From the NCBI GenBank assembly GCA_036250195.1, contig JAVHZZ010000008.1, positions 11,131,434-11,195,433 on the forward strand: DNA of 64,000 bases, given 5' to 3'. Made by a program: the position numbers and the translations under genes. Origin of the DNA: Mixophyes australis (taxonomy: Eukaryota; Chordata; Amphibia; Anura; Limnodynastidae). The notes under the pieces were generated by a model. The model worked only from the letters and a program-made list of their open reading frames with translations. It did not search any database and had not been told where the DNA came from. Positions 1-11,700 of this stretch are shown piece after piece. Each line of letters starts with the position of its first letter. The first letter of the stretch is position 1.

Positions 1-1140
1 CCTATTACCTGATCTCCTGTGTACCATATTGGCCTGTCTGATGATCCTCCGCCTGATCTCCCGAGTACCAGTTCCCGGCTAGTTCCTGTTTATGCTGCTC
101 CTCCAAGGGACTTCTCTCTTCTATTTTTCCCTGTTGTTACATCCCAAGGCAGTCCAGGGGGCCGCGACCTGCGAGTTCTCGTCAGCAAAGCCCATCCTGC
201 CTTGCGGCGGTTCTTGGTGAAAACCAGGGAACTCGTTAGACTCCGCGCCGCTGGTCTGCTAGTGCCAATTGGGAGTGACACAAATTTCCTTATGATTGTA
301 ACAGTAGGTTAATGTTCCTGACAGGTGTTTTTTTAAAATACAAAACAAAAATACAGTTGTCGTCAGCAACTATCCTTTACACGGCATATCTTTGCGTATC
401 TAGCAAATTGAAAACAAGAGGTATTGGTTCATATTTTGATCAAAACATTTAAGCTTGCATCTGTATTTAATAACATGTTGTTTGGCCTTCACTTTTCTCC
501 CATTGACGTCACAAGGAACGTCACCCACTGTAAAAATCACTTCCCACAGTGTTCAAGGTAACATCATTGAAGTGAATGACCACTACCCACCACTAAATGC
601 ATCTTTAGTGATATGTTTAGTCAACATCATGCTAAAATTACTCCAGATTGTTAAATTGGTCTTCTCCCTCTCATTTACCAAACAAACTACCGAACTATTG
701 AAATCAGAAAACGATACAGCTCAGAGACAGGTCCACTTTATCGGTGAAAATAAGCTTTTATTTATACTTTTTTCTTATTTTTAATATTTATTTCTATACA
801 TTTTTGGTCAGTCTTGAGGATGTAAGTTGTTCTGCACAGGAAACCTAATTTCTTTTCTTTCTTGCATTTTATAATGAACAGTTCGCCATACATGAAATTT
901 AATAGAGTCCATAAATCTTAATGAAACTGTGCCCCAAGAGGCCCATTTATGAATAAAAATGACTGAATTTACCATTCAATCACTTTTGATCAAAGAGTCA
1001 AACATTTGAGGTCCATTGTTCTCAGGAAAACGCGCTGCAGGCTACAGACAGGGAAGTTAGAAGGACTTATGAAAGATGAATCTAAAATATTATACAGACC
1101 TTAATTCTGTATTATTAAGTAAATGTATAAAATTAAAATG
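1..1140. other. No gene recognised; GC-richer repeat-like start, then AT-rich sequence
   Basis: The first 300 bases are CT-rich and GC-richer than what follows and look like the edge of an interspersed repeat, but I could not assign a family. From about 310 to 1140 the sequence is AT-rich with short, uninformative open frames and no motif I can name. Confidence 0.35.
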
Positions 1141-1150
1141 TTAAAAGGGA

Positions 1151-1790
1151 ATGTGTCCAAGTCTAGCCCACTGTATTACCTCTTGTGTGGGTTTAGTAGA
1201 ACAGGCCAGCTGGCGGATTGTTTGTCTGGAGCAATTAAATGGGGTTGTGTTGTGGGTGCAGGAGACTAGGTTCAACCAGAGCCTACAGCTGTTTATAGAT
1301 GATTTAGGGCCTATTTTGGTGGGTTATGATGTAAAAGCTCATGGCTAATTCAATGAGGGGTGCCAGGGTGACCAGGAACCTCACTCTTCTGGATTTGTAT
1401 CAATTGAACTTTGGTGCAAAGAGCTCCAGAACTGGTTGGCATGAGTGTTGCAACTGCTATCGATAACCTGTCTACTACCTCAGCAACAGAGATTAGGTTC
1501 TTCAGCAACAAGTCCTACGCTCCATGCAGAACAGCATTCATTTTATGGCTAGCCATGTGTTTGGTGTAGACAACACGCTAGCTGATGCCTTCTCTAGGGG
1601 TAAGTGGCAGACCTTCTTCAAGTTGGACCCTAAGTCAAGTAGGAGGCTCTGAATGTTCAAATCAACAATGATAGCTCAAAGTCCCCTCCTAGAGAAGCTG
1701 ATTGAAAGGCCATCAGCTCCCAGGACGTGGGAACCCTACGAGAAGTCGTGGAGCAGTGTCTGTAGTTCAGAGTGGCGCCACACGGAGAGA
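1151..1790 (+). pseudogene. DIRS-order retrotransposon fragment: RNase H end and start of tyrosine recombinase
   Basis: This is a remnant of a tyrosine-recombinase (DIRS/Ngaro-like) retrotransposon. Around 1205-1345 the frame reads LEQLNGVVLWVQET and then LQLFIDDLGP, which resembles the FNG and LFTDASG blocks at the RT/RNase H junction of DIRS elements. In another frame, 1515-1649 reads LRSMQNSIHFMASHVFGVDN followed by TLADAFSRGKW. This matches the family pattern HxPGxxNxxADxLSR at the RNase H C-terminus. The RNase H frame ends with TGA at 1650-1652, and ATG at 1653-1655 follows directly in the same frame. The next open frame begins with LLEKLIERPSAPRTWEPYEK, which resembles the N-terminal segment of the YR integrase of these elements (a SxAPxTWxxYxxxW pattern). 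The frame changes and the missing catalytic part make it a pseudogene. Assignment to the DIRS order is fairly secure; the subfamily is not. Confidence 0.7.
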
Positions 1791-2043
1791 GCGCCAGCCT
1801 GGTGCTATAGAGCTATAAGCCAACAAGGGAAGGAACATCTGAGGGTAAGGATGGAACAAATGGTGTGTCTGACCCCACCATTAGCTTCTTATTTCACAGG
1901 GTACTAAAAAGATGAGCAAGAATTCCAAGGAAAAACTAAATAAGAGGAAGCCCACATATGAAGAAAGGATGATGAGATTTTTTCGAGGCTCTTAGGAAAG
2001 TAAAAGCGTTAAGCAGATGGTGGGCAATTGCCTACAAGGACTG
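1790..2043. other. Probable continuation of the DIRS remnant; no clear motif
   Basis: A short open frame continues from the recombinase start to about 1907 and then gives lysine-rich text (KNSKEKLNKRKPTYEER around 1917-1965). I cannot assign it. The V-SINE insertion begins just after it. Confidence 0.3.
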
Positions 2044-2046
2044 GTA

Positions 2047-2396
2047 GCAGCACGGTGGCTCAGTGGTTAGCACTTCTGTCTCACAGCGCTGGGGTCATGA
2101 GTTCAATTCCCGACCCTGGCTTTATCTGTGAGGAATCTGTATGTTCTCCCCGTGTTTGCGTGGGTTTCCTCCGAGAGCTCCGGTTTCCTCCCACACTCCA
2201 AAAACATACTGGTAGGTTAATTAGCTGCTATCAAAAATTGACCCTATTCTCTCTCTCTCTCTCTCTCTCTGTGTGTATGTTAGGGAATTTAGACTGTAAG
2301 CTCCAATGGAGCAGGGACTGATGTGAATGAGTTCTCTGTACAGCGCTGTGGAATCAGTGGTGCTATATAAATAAATGGTGATGATGATGATGATGT
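2047..2396 (+). repeat. V-SINE (tRNA-derived SINE with conserved central domain and L2-type tail)
   Basis: The head carries RNA polymerase III promoter boxes: box A TGGCTCAGTGG at 2056-2066 and a box B-like GTTCAATTCC at 2101-2110. The centre (about 2135-2220) has the strongly conserved V-SINE segment with TGTTCTCCCCGTGTTTGCGT, GGTTTCCTCC and ACATACTGGTAGGTTAATT. A (CT)n/(GT)n stretch lies at 2252-2278. The 3' end (TGTACAGCGCTGTGGAATC, then GCTATATAAATAAATG) is the L2-LINE-like tail used for retrotransposition, ending in (GAT)n at 2380-2395. Head, centre and tail are all present, so this copy is near full length. Confidence 0.85.
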
Positions 2397-2673
2397 TTTC
2401 TCTTTGACATACCGATATGGATTCCAAAGCAGAACGTTTGGACCGCTGGGCATTTGGGTTAACTTTTAATCAATTAAAACAATTATTAGGCAGGTCATAT
2501 GGGCATAACAAGGGAGCAGGCAAATGTTCACTGGTTAGGTAGAAGAGGCTTTCAATAGGCACAGATACCACAAGTGATTCAAGAGGATGCTGGAAATTGG
2601 GGAACACCTTCAGTAATCATTATACATGACAATGACCTTAACACTAATAAATGGATCTGAGCTTTGACATTAA

Positions 2674-2849
2674 GGGGTATATTTACTAATCTGCGGGTTT
2701 GAAAAAGTGGGGATGTTGCCTATAGCAACCAATCAGATTCTAGCTTTTTATTTATTTAGTACTTTCTACAAAATGACAGCTAGAATCTGATTGGTTGCTA
2801 TAGGCAACATCCCCACTTTTTCAAACCCGCAGCTTAGTAAATCTAGCCC
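2674..2849. mobile_element. Palindromic MITE, PIF/Harbinger-like, copy 1
   Basis: A 176-bp near-perfect foldback. The left end reads GGGGTATATTTACTAA and the right end is its imperfect complement, ending in CTAGCCC. Each arm has GTTGCCTATAGCAAC followed by CAATCAG, or the reverse complement. The direct repeat TAA flanks the element at 2671-2673 and 2850-2852. A 3-bp duplication of TWA type fits PIF/Harbinger. It has no coding capacity. Confidence 0.8.
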
Positions 2850-2852
2850 TAA

Positions 2853-3734
2853 GACAGGTTTCAGTAGGATCTTGTTCCTATGGCTGAAAGATAAATTAAT
2901 ATAGACACACACATACTGCTGAGGAGGCCATGGAGAGGTTCACATTCACCAGTAACAGTGGATAAGTCCAGAATGAAATTCGAGAGGACACAAGTGGCCT
3001 TTGTGGCTTTAGTGGAAATCCAGGTAATGTTCCATAATGATAGAGCCCAAGTGCAAAGACTTTGGACAATGATAATGGGGTTTAATTGTTAGAAGTGGGA
3101 TTGGACACATTCCGTTGCAGGAAGCTTTGCGTGTTGGTGGTAGTCAGCTTAGTAAATGGGGCAAGTAGGACAGAGATGTTAGAGGGGAGGGCTGATGTAA
3201 ATGCTGACTGTGTGGCCTGGTCCCAGAATAGTGGCAGATTGGTAGAGGTGGTAACAATGCAGTATTTGGGGAGGGCACCACTCTTGTCTGTAAGCAGTTA
3301 AGTGTAGGCAGGGTTGAGTTGGACTTGTGTCACATACACACTCAGCTGAGGACAGGCATGCTTCCGTTGGAGGTTGAGATTAAGAAAGGCTATAGTTCAT
3401 AATTCATATTAATGGATCATTTTCATATTAATGAATTTAATTAAATATACTAATCTAATGTTGGCTGAGTGGAAATACTCACTGCTGCTGATGACTTGTC
3501 ATAAACCAGGTGCATATGCTACCGATGCATAGGCGGATTAATCTTGAGGTGTGTCCGGCTGAGCATATGGCCGTAAATATGCCATTTTTCTGTGCTATGT
3601 TTGTGTCGCATTACCTTGCTGGGACAGGAATTCCAAACCTTAACAATGTTGTTGACGTTTTTACTGTTGTATACTGCACAAAAAACACCGGCAAAATGAG
3701 TTTTAAACACAGTTCCAGTTTACAGAGTGCATTT
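2853..3734. other. No gene or known repeat seen
   Basis: Mixed-composition sequence with only short open frames that match nothing I recognise. Confidence 0.4.
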
Positions 3735-3827
3735 AATCATAATTCATAGTAGCAAACAGTGATTTATGATCAAATTGAACTCCACTGTTTCAGCTGTAGA
3801 CGCTGTTTGCTACTATGAGTTATGATT
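3735..3827. repeat. Inverted repeat with 25-bp arms
   Basis: Arm 3735-3759 (AATCATAATTCATAGTAGC...) and arm 3803-3827 are reverse complements with about one mismatch, separated by 43 bp. Weaker complementarity continues outward into the GTTTAAA- and AGTGC-containing flanks to about 3705 and 3845, so this may be the core of an old foldback transposon. Confidence 0.6.
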
Positions 3828-3845
3828 GAGAGCACTTTTTAAACC

Positions 3846-4320
<475 letters not shown>

Positions 4321-4324
4321 CATA

Positions 4325-5555
4325 CACTATATGGACAAGAGTATTTGGCCACGTCTGTTAATGATTCAATTGAGGGGTTCCAATCAGACCCGTTGCCAGA
4401 GGTGTATAAAATCAAGCACCTAGTCATGCAGTCTCTATTTGCAAACATTTGTGATACAAAATGGGTCGTTCAGTAGAGCTCAGTGTCTTCAAGCATAGTA
4501 CTGTGATAGGATGTCACCTTTGCAATAAGACGGTTCGTGAAATTTCATCCCTGCTGGATATTCCACGTCAACTGTAAGTGATATTATAAGAAAGTGGAAG
4601 CGTTTAGGAACAACAGCAACTCAGCCATGAAGTGGAAGACCACGTAAAATCACAGAGCGGCGTCAGCGACTGCTAAGGCTCTTGGTGCATAAAATTCGCC
4701 AACGCTCTGCTGATTCCATAGCTGAAGAGTTCCGAACCTCCACTGGCATTAATGTAAGCATAAAAACTGTGTGGCGGGAGCTTAATGGATTGGGTTTCCA
4801 TGGCCAAGCAGCTGCATGCAAGTCTCACATCACCAAGACCAATGCCAAACGTCGGATGGAGTGGTGTAAAGCACACCAACACTGGACTGTGGAGCAGTGG
4901 AAACGTGTTCTGCGGAGTGACGAATCACACTTCTCTGTTCGAAAGTTAGATGGGTGAGTCTGGATTTGGCGGATGCCGGGAGAACGTTACCTGCCTGACT
5001 GCATTATGCCAACTGTGATATTTGGTGGAGGAGGGATAATGGTATGGGGCTGTGTTTCATGGTTTGGGCTAGGCCCTTTGTCTCCAGTGAAGGGCAATCT
5101 TGATACTTCAGCATACCAAGTCATTTTGGACAATGCTATGCTTCCAACTTTGTGGCCCTTTTCTATTCCAACATGACTAGGCCCGGTGCAAATAGCGTGG
5201 ACTATTAAGACATGGTTTGATGAGTTCGGTGTGGCAGAACTTGACTGGCCCGCACAGAGCCCTGACCTCAACCCCATCGAACACCTTTGGGATGAACTGG
5301 AACGCAGATTGTGAGCCAGAACTTCTCCTCCAACATCAGTGCCTGACCTCATAAATGCTCTACAGAATGAATGGGCACAAATTCCCACAGAAACACTCCA
5401 ACATCTTGTGGAAAGCCTCCCAAGAAGAGTGGAAGCTGTTATCACTGCAAAAGGGGGACCAACTCCATATTAAAGTATGTGTATTTAAATACAATGTCAC
5501 TACAGACCCTGTTGGTGTAATGGTCAATCGTCCGAGTACTTTTGTCCATATAGTG
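4325..5555 (+). mobile_element. Tc1/mariner DNA transposon, nearly full length, inactive
   Basis: The left end CACTATATGGACAAGAGTA at 4325 is mirrored by the right end TACTTTTGTCCATATAGTG finishing at 5555, giving terminal inverted repeats of about 20 bp. The left flank is the expected TA dinucleotide (4323-4324); the right flank is mutated to GA. At 1,231 bp the element has the usual Tc1 length. The internal transposase frame is broken (see the pseudogene entry). It sits between two AT microsatellites. Confidence 0.92.
4461..5473 (+). pseudogene. Tc1 transposase pseudogene
   Basis: The frame starts [20 protein letters not shown] at 4461, in the usual position of a Tc1 helix-turn-helix domain. 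A missing base near 4568 shifts the frame. After it come the second HTH region (TERRQRLLRLLVHKIRQRSA) and the catalytic domain: LRSDESHF with the first Asp (about 4910-4930), [13 protein letters not shown] (about 5034-5071), and LDWPAQSPDLNPIEHLWDEL (about 5240-5300) with the final Glu of the DD34E triad. The region of the second Asp (about 5173-5200) is degraded. Three in-frame TGA codons occur where the family has CGA arginine (about 4626, 4952 and 5312), which is the footprint of CpG deamination. The product would not be functional. Confidence 0.9.
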
Positions 5556-5563
5556 GAAATAAA

Positions 5564-5588
5564 TATAAATATATATATATATATATAA
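5564..5588. repeat. Short (AT)n run
   Basis: An AT-dinucleotide stretch just downstream of the Tc1 right end. Confidence 0.8.
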
Positions 5589-5799
5589 CAGTTGTTTTCT
5601 TTAAATTGCCTTTACGCAAGTAAAACAGAATTCCCACATCTGCTTGTCTTTACTACTATGGACCAGTGTCTCTGGGGAAGGATTTTGTTAAATTGGAGCA
5701 GAAAACGGATTTTTTTTATAATGAAAAAAATCAGCCTAATCTCTGTGATGCGACTATAATAAACATGATTGTCAGCCAATGAGGAAAGGGGGGTGTTAG

Positions 5800-6075
5800 A
5801 TTCATACTCTCCAGAAATGTCCAGGAGACTCCTGTATTTTGGTCGTCCTCCTAGACTCCCACAAGAGTAGGCCACTCTCCTGGATCCCAAGTCTCTTTGC
5901 TGTGATGTGGGTGGGGTCTTGATGATGTAATTTGTGACATCAGGCCCCACCTCCATTACAAATTGTGTCACCATGGACCCCCATTCCACCCTCCTGTCGC
6001 AGAGGGAGGGATAGAGATTGAGCAAATCACTGCATCACATCCTCGCACTTGTCCCATAGATCTCTCTTCCAGGAG
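5800..6075. repeat. Dispersed repeat fragment related to the CTCCAGGAATGTCC family
   Basis: The segment has ACTCTCCAGAAATGTCCAGG followed by AGACTCCTG and resembles the block at 32360-32450 (CTCCAGGAATGTCCGGGAGA). It appears to be a diverged member of the family annotated at 32036-32480 and 46640-47175. No coding potential was seen. Confidence 0.5.
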
Positions 6076-6654
6076 ATCCAAAAAGTAGACAGTGGACTGA
6101 ACCAATCAATATTTATGCAGCCAATCAGTTCACTGGGAACTAGCAATGTGTGCCTCAGCTACATTACTGACTCCTAATGAATTGTTAGAGTTAGAGTTTT
6201 GATTCAGCGTCCAAACGGCACCATGTGCTAACAGTAGGTGCCAATATATTACTTAGTTCAAAATATGTCTTTTATGCAAAAGCTAACTTCACTGGTAAAT
6301 CATGTTTCATTTTTCATTCGGAGGTAATGAAATTAAAATGAAATTAAGCTCGGAAGAAATCATGATTTCTTTATAAAGGCAATATATGAATGTTTGTTAT
6401 AGCCGAGTTAATTAAAAGAAGGCTCCTGTAACGAGAGTATAATGTGTTAGGGAAACGTTAGCATTCATTTGCAGTTTCTGTAATAACTATTTTGTTTTCC
6501 TTAGTGTTTGTATTTCTAAAACTAAATCAAGAAAAACTCAATAGCAAAATATTTAAAGTTTCTGCAGCAGTCTAGTGCTTTACTTTCATACGGCAAACGG
6601 TCTCTATTTTTGTGGCACAGTTCAATGTTTGGTGGGCAAAGGGGACGTGACCTC
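6076..6654. other. AT-rich sequence, no gene; possible non-coding element
   Basis: AT-rich, apparently single-copy sequence with several TAATGA/TTAATTA homeodomain-type cores and no repeat I recognise. It could be conserved regulatory DNA, but I cannot judge conservation from one sequence. Confidence 0.25.
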
Positions 6655-6915
6655 ATATTTGATGACATTGGCACACAGCAGTGGCAGAAAGATAAATGGG
6701 GGTCCGCCCTCCCTCACACCCTCCGTGATGTTGGATCTTTATAAGGAATTCAAAACTTGCGAGATCCAAGATCCGATGTCGTCACAATGACGTCTTACCT
6801 CGTTTTCAATTCCGAGGGAGCACGACAGTACTGAGCCGGCTCGGCTCGGTACTCAGATCCCCTAAGTTCGGGTGTGTTCGGTTCTCGAGGAACCGAGCCT
6901 GAGCATCTCAAATGT
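6655..6915 (+). repeat. Fragment of the dispersed family seen full length at 60205-61170
   Basis: It shares CACACAGCAGTGGCAG, a GATCCGA/GATCCAAGATCCGA region, and the end CCGAGCCTGAGCATCTC with the copies at 60205-61170 (+) and 7375-7960 (-). Only the right half is present. Confidence 0.65.
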
Positions 6916-7219
6916 ATGCCAAACTCTGCCTTTAATACAGTTGTGAACAAAACCTATGTGCTTTGGAACCACAGCGATCGCATCCGAGAATCTTTATTTT
7001 ATATGATGCTACGGACGTCACAAGTTGCAGATCCGTTACCGGCAATAGTGAGCGCCTACACACATGGTACAACAGGGGCTTATTCACTAAAAGTGCAAAT
7101 GTAAAGGATCTTTCTTTCAGTGTCTATTGTACTATTGGTAGCTATGGGTCGCTGCATACTTCTACTATTGTTCTTTGTTAGTAAATAATCCTTAAATTTC
7201 TCCAGTAATTTGTCTACCC

Positions 7220-8028
7220 CAGTGATGGGCCACATGCGGCCCTCCGAGCCGTCACCTGCGGCCCCCAGCTCCTTTGTGCTCGTTATAGCTTGTAACACTT
7301 GTGTAAACTGCCTGCTAATATGTTATTACAGGTAGGTGTCTCCTTCTTTCATTAAATGTGTTATTTTAGCTAGACATTCTCAGGCTCAGTTCCTCGAGAA
7401 TCTAACACGCCCAAACTTAGGGGATCCGAGTATCTCGGCTCTGTACTTTCTCGCGCCCTTGGAATCGAAAACAAGGCAAAATGTCATCTTGGATCTCGTG
7501 ATTTTTGGATTCCTTTTTAAGATCCAACATAACGGTGGGTGGGAGGAAGGGCCCAAGGACAATTCCATCTTGCACCATTTTTCTTTTCTGCCACTGCTGT
7601 GTGCCAATGTGTCCTAGATGTGCTAGGAACTTCCGTGTGTTTGTGTCATTGTTCTGTCGCTTACCATCCAGCCAGGTCGCTGCAGTCTTTGTCCGAAAGT
7701 GTATGAAAATAATAATGTGATCTGTGAGGTGGTCAAAGTTTACTGCAAATGACTTGAAATTAGTGTTATTGAGGTTAATAATAATGTAGGAACAAAAAAA
7801 TAGCAAAATTATGTGATTTCAGCATATTTTAGGATTTTTTCTAAAAAATCTAAAACCAAAAGACACAAGGGCAGTTTTGCAAAACCCAAAACCAAAACAC
7901 GAAGCTAATCCAGATCTAAATTCAAAGCCAGTTCACGGGGGGTCAGTGTGCATCTTTAATTTTAACTTATTACTGAGATGAAGGGTAACGTGCGGCCCTT
8001 TTGAAGGTTACAGGTTCGCCCATCACCG
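7220..8028. mobile_element. hAT-type non-autonomous transposon, interrupted by another repeat
   Basis: The left end CAGTGATGGGCCACATGCGG starts at 7220. The right end closes with CGCCCATCACCG at 8028, an imperfect inverted repeat. The 8-bp direct repeat GTCTACCC lies at 7212-7219 and 8029-8036, as expected for hAT insertion. Its own sequence is only about 155 bp on the left and 65 bp on the right. The middle (about 7375-7960) is an unrelated repeat in minus orientation. No transposase is encoded. Confidence 0.88.
7375..7960 (-). repeat. Dispersed repeat nested inside the hAT element
   Basis: Read on the minus strand it matches 60205-61170: both begin near CACTGACCCCC, run through GATCTGGATTA-like, AAAATCC, ATAATTTTGC/ATTATTATTAACCTCAA and CAGTGGCAG blocks, and end near the GGATCCCCTAAG/CTCAGG block. 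This copy lacks the 71-bp tandem array of the 60-kb copy. Its insertion is younger than the surrounding hAT element. Confidence 0.75.
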
Positions 8029-8036
8029 GTCTACCC

Positions 8037-8682
8037 TAATACCCTTCTCTCTGAATGTTGCCTTATAATATTTCTTTGTATGTTTGGTCTTCATTGGTTT
8101 ACTTAAACTCCAAGCAATTTATTTTAAATGTGGGAAAACCATAATTTTGATTCTCTCCATTAAGGTAAATCAAAGCCTAAACAGATGTATCCACTCCAAA
8201 AAAAGGTTTGATTGTTCTTTTTTCCTCTTCTTTAAGAAATAAATGCTTCAAATAAATGTTTCATTTCGAAAAGATCTTATTGTGGGAAGAAGAGAACAAG
8301 AGAAACTATATATCAAGTGGCTCTTTTCTCATTTCTCCAAAGGGTAGTAGTAAATTATTTTCAAGAAACCTTTGTATTATTAAAAATTGTGTGAGACTGG
8401 GGGAATCACAGGATCTTGACAGACACAGACTGAACCGTTGACTGGGGAGAGAAAACCAACTGCTTTGTAATGGAAAGGTGGAATCTGAGGGCGAGATAAG
8501 TCCTCTCATTCCAGATACAGAACGGAAAAAATAAATCAACACAGTTATATCACTAGATAGGATTCTCCAAATGTCTTGTCAGGACTTGTACGGGACATGG
8601 TAACGAAGTCTTTGCAGTGATATTCATTCCACTATTGTGGACACTTTCTAGTTCTGAGATCTAGCAGAAGCGCTGTGCACTG
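8037..8682. other. No gene recognised
   Basis: AT-rich spacer between the hAT element and the left flank of the giant array, with only short uninformative frames. Confidence 0.4.
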
Positions 8683-8745
8683 TGCGGGCTATAGGCTACC
8701 CAGGGCCCAGTATAAATTAATCTGGAAGGGTCCCCTTCGTTTCAA
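8683..8745. repeat. Left flank of the giant array, related to the element at 58836-59434
   Basis: GGGCCCAGTATAAATTAATC, followed by TGG, at about 8704-8726 matches the minus strand of about 59390-59413 (GGGCCCAGTACTAATTCATC, then TGG). In both places the tandem array follows within about 30 bp. This suggests that the array lies inside a member of that repeat family. Confidence 0.6.
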
Positions 8746-11700
8746 TACACCCCCCTCCCTCTTCACCATATATGCCCCCGTCCCTCTTCCCTGTACATGC
8801 CCCCGTTCCTCTTCACCGTACATGCCCCCGTCCCTCTTCACTGTACATGCCCCCGTCCCTCTTCACCGTACATGCCCCCGTCCCTCTTCACTGTACATCC
8901 ACCCGTCCCTCTTCACCATACATGCCCCCGTCCCTCTTCCCTGTACATGCCCCCGTCCCTCTTCACCGTACATGCCCCCGTCCCTCTTCACCGTACTTAC
9001 CCCCGTCCCTCTTCACCGTACATGCCCCCGTCCCTCTTCCCTGTACATGCCCCCGTCCCTCTTCACCATACATCCACCCGTCCCTCTTCACCATACATGC
9101 CCCCGTCCCTCTTCACCATACATGCCCCCGTCCCTCTTCACCGTACATGCCCCCGTCCCTCTTCACTGTACATGCCCCCGTCCCTCTTCACCGTACATGC
9201 CCCCGTCCCTCTTCACTGTACTTACCCCCGTCCCTCTTCACTGTACATGTCCCCCTCCCTCTTCACCATACATCCACCCGTCCCTCTTCACCGTACATGC
9301 CCCCGTCCCTCTTCACCATACATGCCCCCGTCCCTCTTCACCGTACATGCCCCCGTCCCTCTTCCCTGTACATGCCCCCGTCCCTCTTCACCATACATGC
9401 CCCCGTCCCTCTTCACCGTACATGCCCCCGTCCCTCTTCACTGTACATGCCCCCCTCCCTCTTCACCATACATGCCCCTGTTCCTCTTCCCTGTACATGC
9501 CCCCGTCCCTCTTCACTGTACATGCCCCCGTCCCTCTTCCCTGTACATCCACCTGTCCCTCTTCACCATACATGCCCCCGTCCCTCTTCACTGTACATGC
9601 CCCCGTCCCTCTTCCCTGTACATCCACCTGTCCCTCTTCACCATACATGCCCCCATCCCTCTTCACCATACATGCCCCTGTTCCTCTTCCCTGTACATGC
9701 CCCCGTCCCTCTTCACCATACATGCCCCCGTCCCTCTTCACTGTACATGCCCCCGTCCCTCTTCCCTGTACATCCACCTGTCCCTCTTCACCATACATGC
9801 CCCCATCCCTCTTCACCATACATGCCCCTGTTCCTCTTCCCTGTACATGCCCCCCTCCCTCTTCACCATACATGCCCCTGTTCCTCTTCCCTGTACATGC
9901 CCCCGTCCCTCTTCACCATACATGCCCCCGTCCCTCTTCACTGTACATGCCCCCGTCCCTCTTCCCTGTACATGCCCCCGTCCCTCTTCACTGTACATGT
10001 CCCCCTCCCTCTTCACTGTACATGCCCCCGTCCCTCTTCCCTGTACATGCCCCCGTCCCTCTTCCCTGTACATGCCCCCGTCCCTCTTCCCTGTACATGC
10101 CCCCGTCCCTCTTCACCGTACATGCCCCCGTCCCTCTTCACCATACATGCCCCCGTCCCTCTTCCCTGTACATGCCCCCGTCCCTCTTCCCTGTACATGC
10201 CCCCGTCCCTCTTCACCATACATGCCCCCGTCCCTCTTCACCATACATGCCCCCGTCCCTCTTCACCGTACATCCACCCGTCCCTCTTCACCATACATGC
10301 CCCCGTCCCTCTTCACTGTACATGCCCCCGTCCCTCTTCACCGTACATGCCCCCGTCCCTCTTCACCGTACATCCACCCGTCCCTCTTCACCATACATGC
10401 CCCCGTCCCTCTTCACCATACATGCCCCCGTCCCTCTTCACCATACATGCCCCCGTCCCTCTTCACCGTACATCCACCCGTCCCTCTTCACCATACATGC
10501 CCCCGTCCCTCTTCACTGTACATGCCCCTGTTCCTCTTCACCATACATGCCCCCGTCCCTCTTCACTGTACATGCCCCCGTCCCTCTTCACTGTACATCC
10601 ACCCGTCCCTCTTCACCGTACATCCACCTGTCCCTCTTCACCGTACATCCACCCGTCCCTCTTCACCGTACATCCACCCGTCCCTCTTCACCATACATGC
10701 CCCTGTTCCTCTTCACCATACATGCCCCCGTCCCTCTTCACTGTACATGCCCCCGTCCCTCTTCACCGTACATGCCCCCGTCCCTCTTCACCATACATGC
10801 CCCCGTCCCTCTTCACTGTACATGCCCCCCTCCCTCTTCACTGTACATGCCCCCGTCCCTCTTCACCGTACATGCCCCCGTCCCTCTTCACTGTACATGT
10901 CCCCCTCCCTCTTCACCATACATGCCCCCGTCCCTCTTCACCGTACTTACCCCCGTCCCTCTTCCCTGTACATGTCCCCCTCCCTCTTCCCTGTACATGC
11001 CCCCGTCCCTCTTCACCGTACATGCCCCCGTCCCTCTTCACCGTACATCCACCTGTCCCTCTTCACCGTACATGCCCCCGTCCCTCTTCACCGTACTTAC
11101 CCCCGTCCCTCTTCACCGTACATGCCCCCGTCCCTCTTCACTGTACATGCCCCCGTCCCTCTTCACCGTACTTACCCCCGTCCCTCTTCACCGTACATGC
11201 CCCCGTCCCTCTTCACTGTACATCCACCTGTCCCTCTTCACCGTACTTACCCCCGTCCCTCTTCACCGTACATGCCCCCGTCCCTCTTCACTGTACATGC
11301 CCCCGTCCCTCTTCACCGTACTTACCCCCGTCCCTCTTCACCGTACTTACCCCCGTCCCTCTTCACTGTACATCCACCTGTCCCTCTTCACCGTACATGC
11401 CCCCGTCCCTCTTCACCATACATGCCCCCGTCCCTCTTCACCGTACATGCCCCCATCCCTCTTCACCATACATGCCCCCGTCCCTCTTCACCGTACATGC
11501 CCCCGTCCCTCTTCACTGTACATCCACCTGTCCCTCTTCACCGTACATGCCCCCGTCCCTCTTCACCGTACATCCACCTGTCCCTCTTCACCGTACATGC
11601 CCCCGTCCCTCTTCACCGTACATGCCCCCGTCCCTCTTCACCGTACTTACCCCCGTCCCTCTTCACCGTACATGCCCCCGTCCCTCTTCACTGTACATCC

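Noticed and set aside
9463..10219. Minus-strand open frames with GEEGRGHVQGRGTGACMVKRD-type text
   Set aside because: They are the antisense reading of the same minisatellite units and end wherever CTTAC/CTTA-type units introduce stops.
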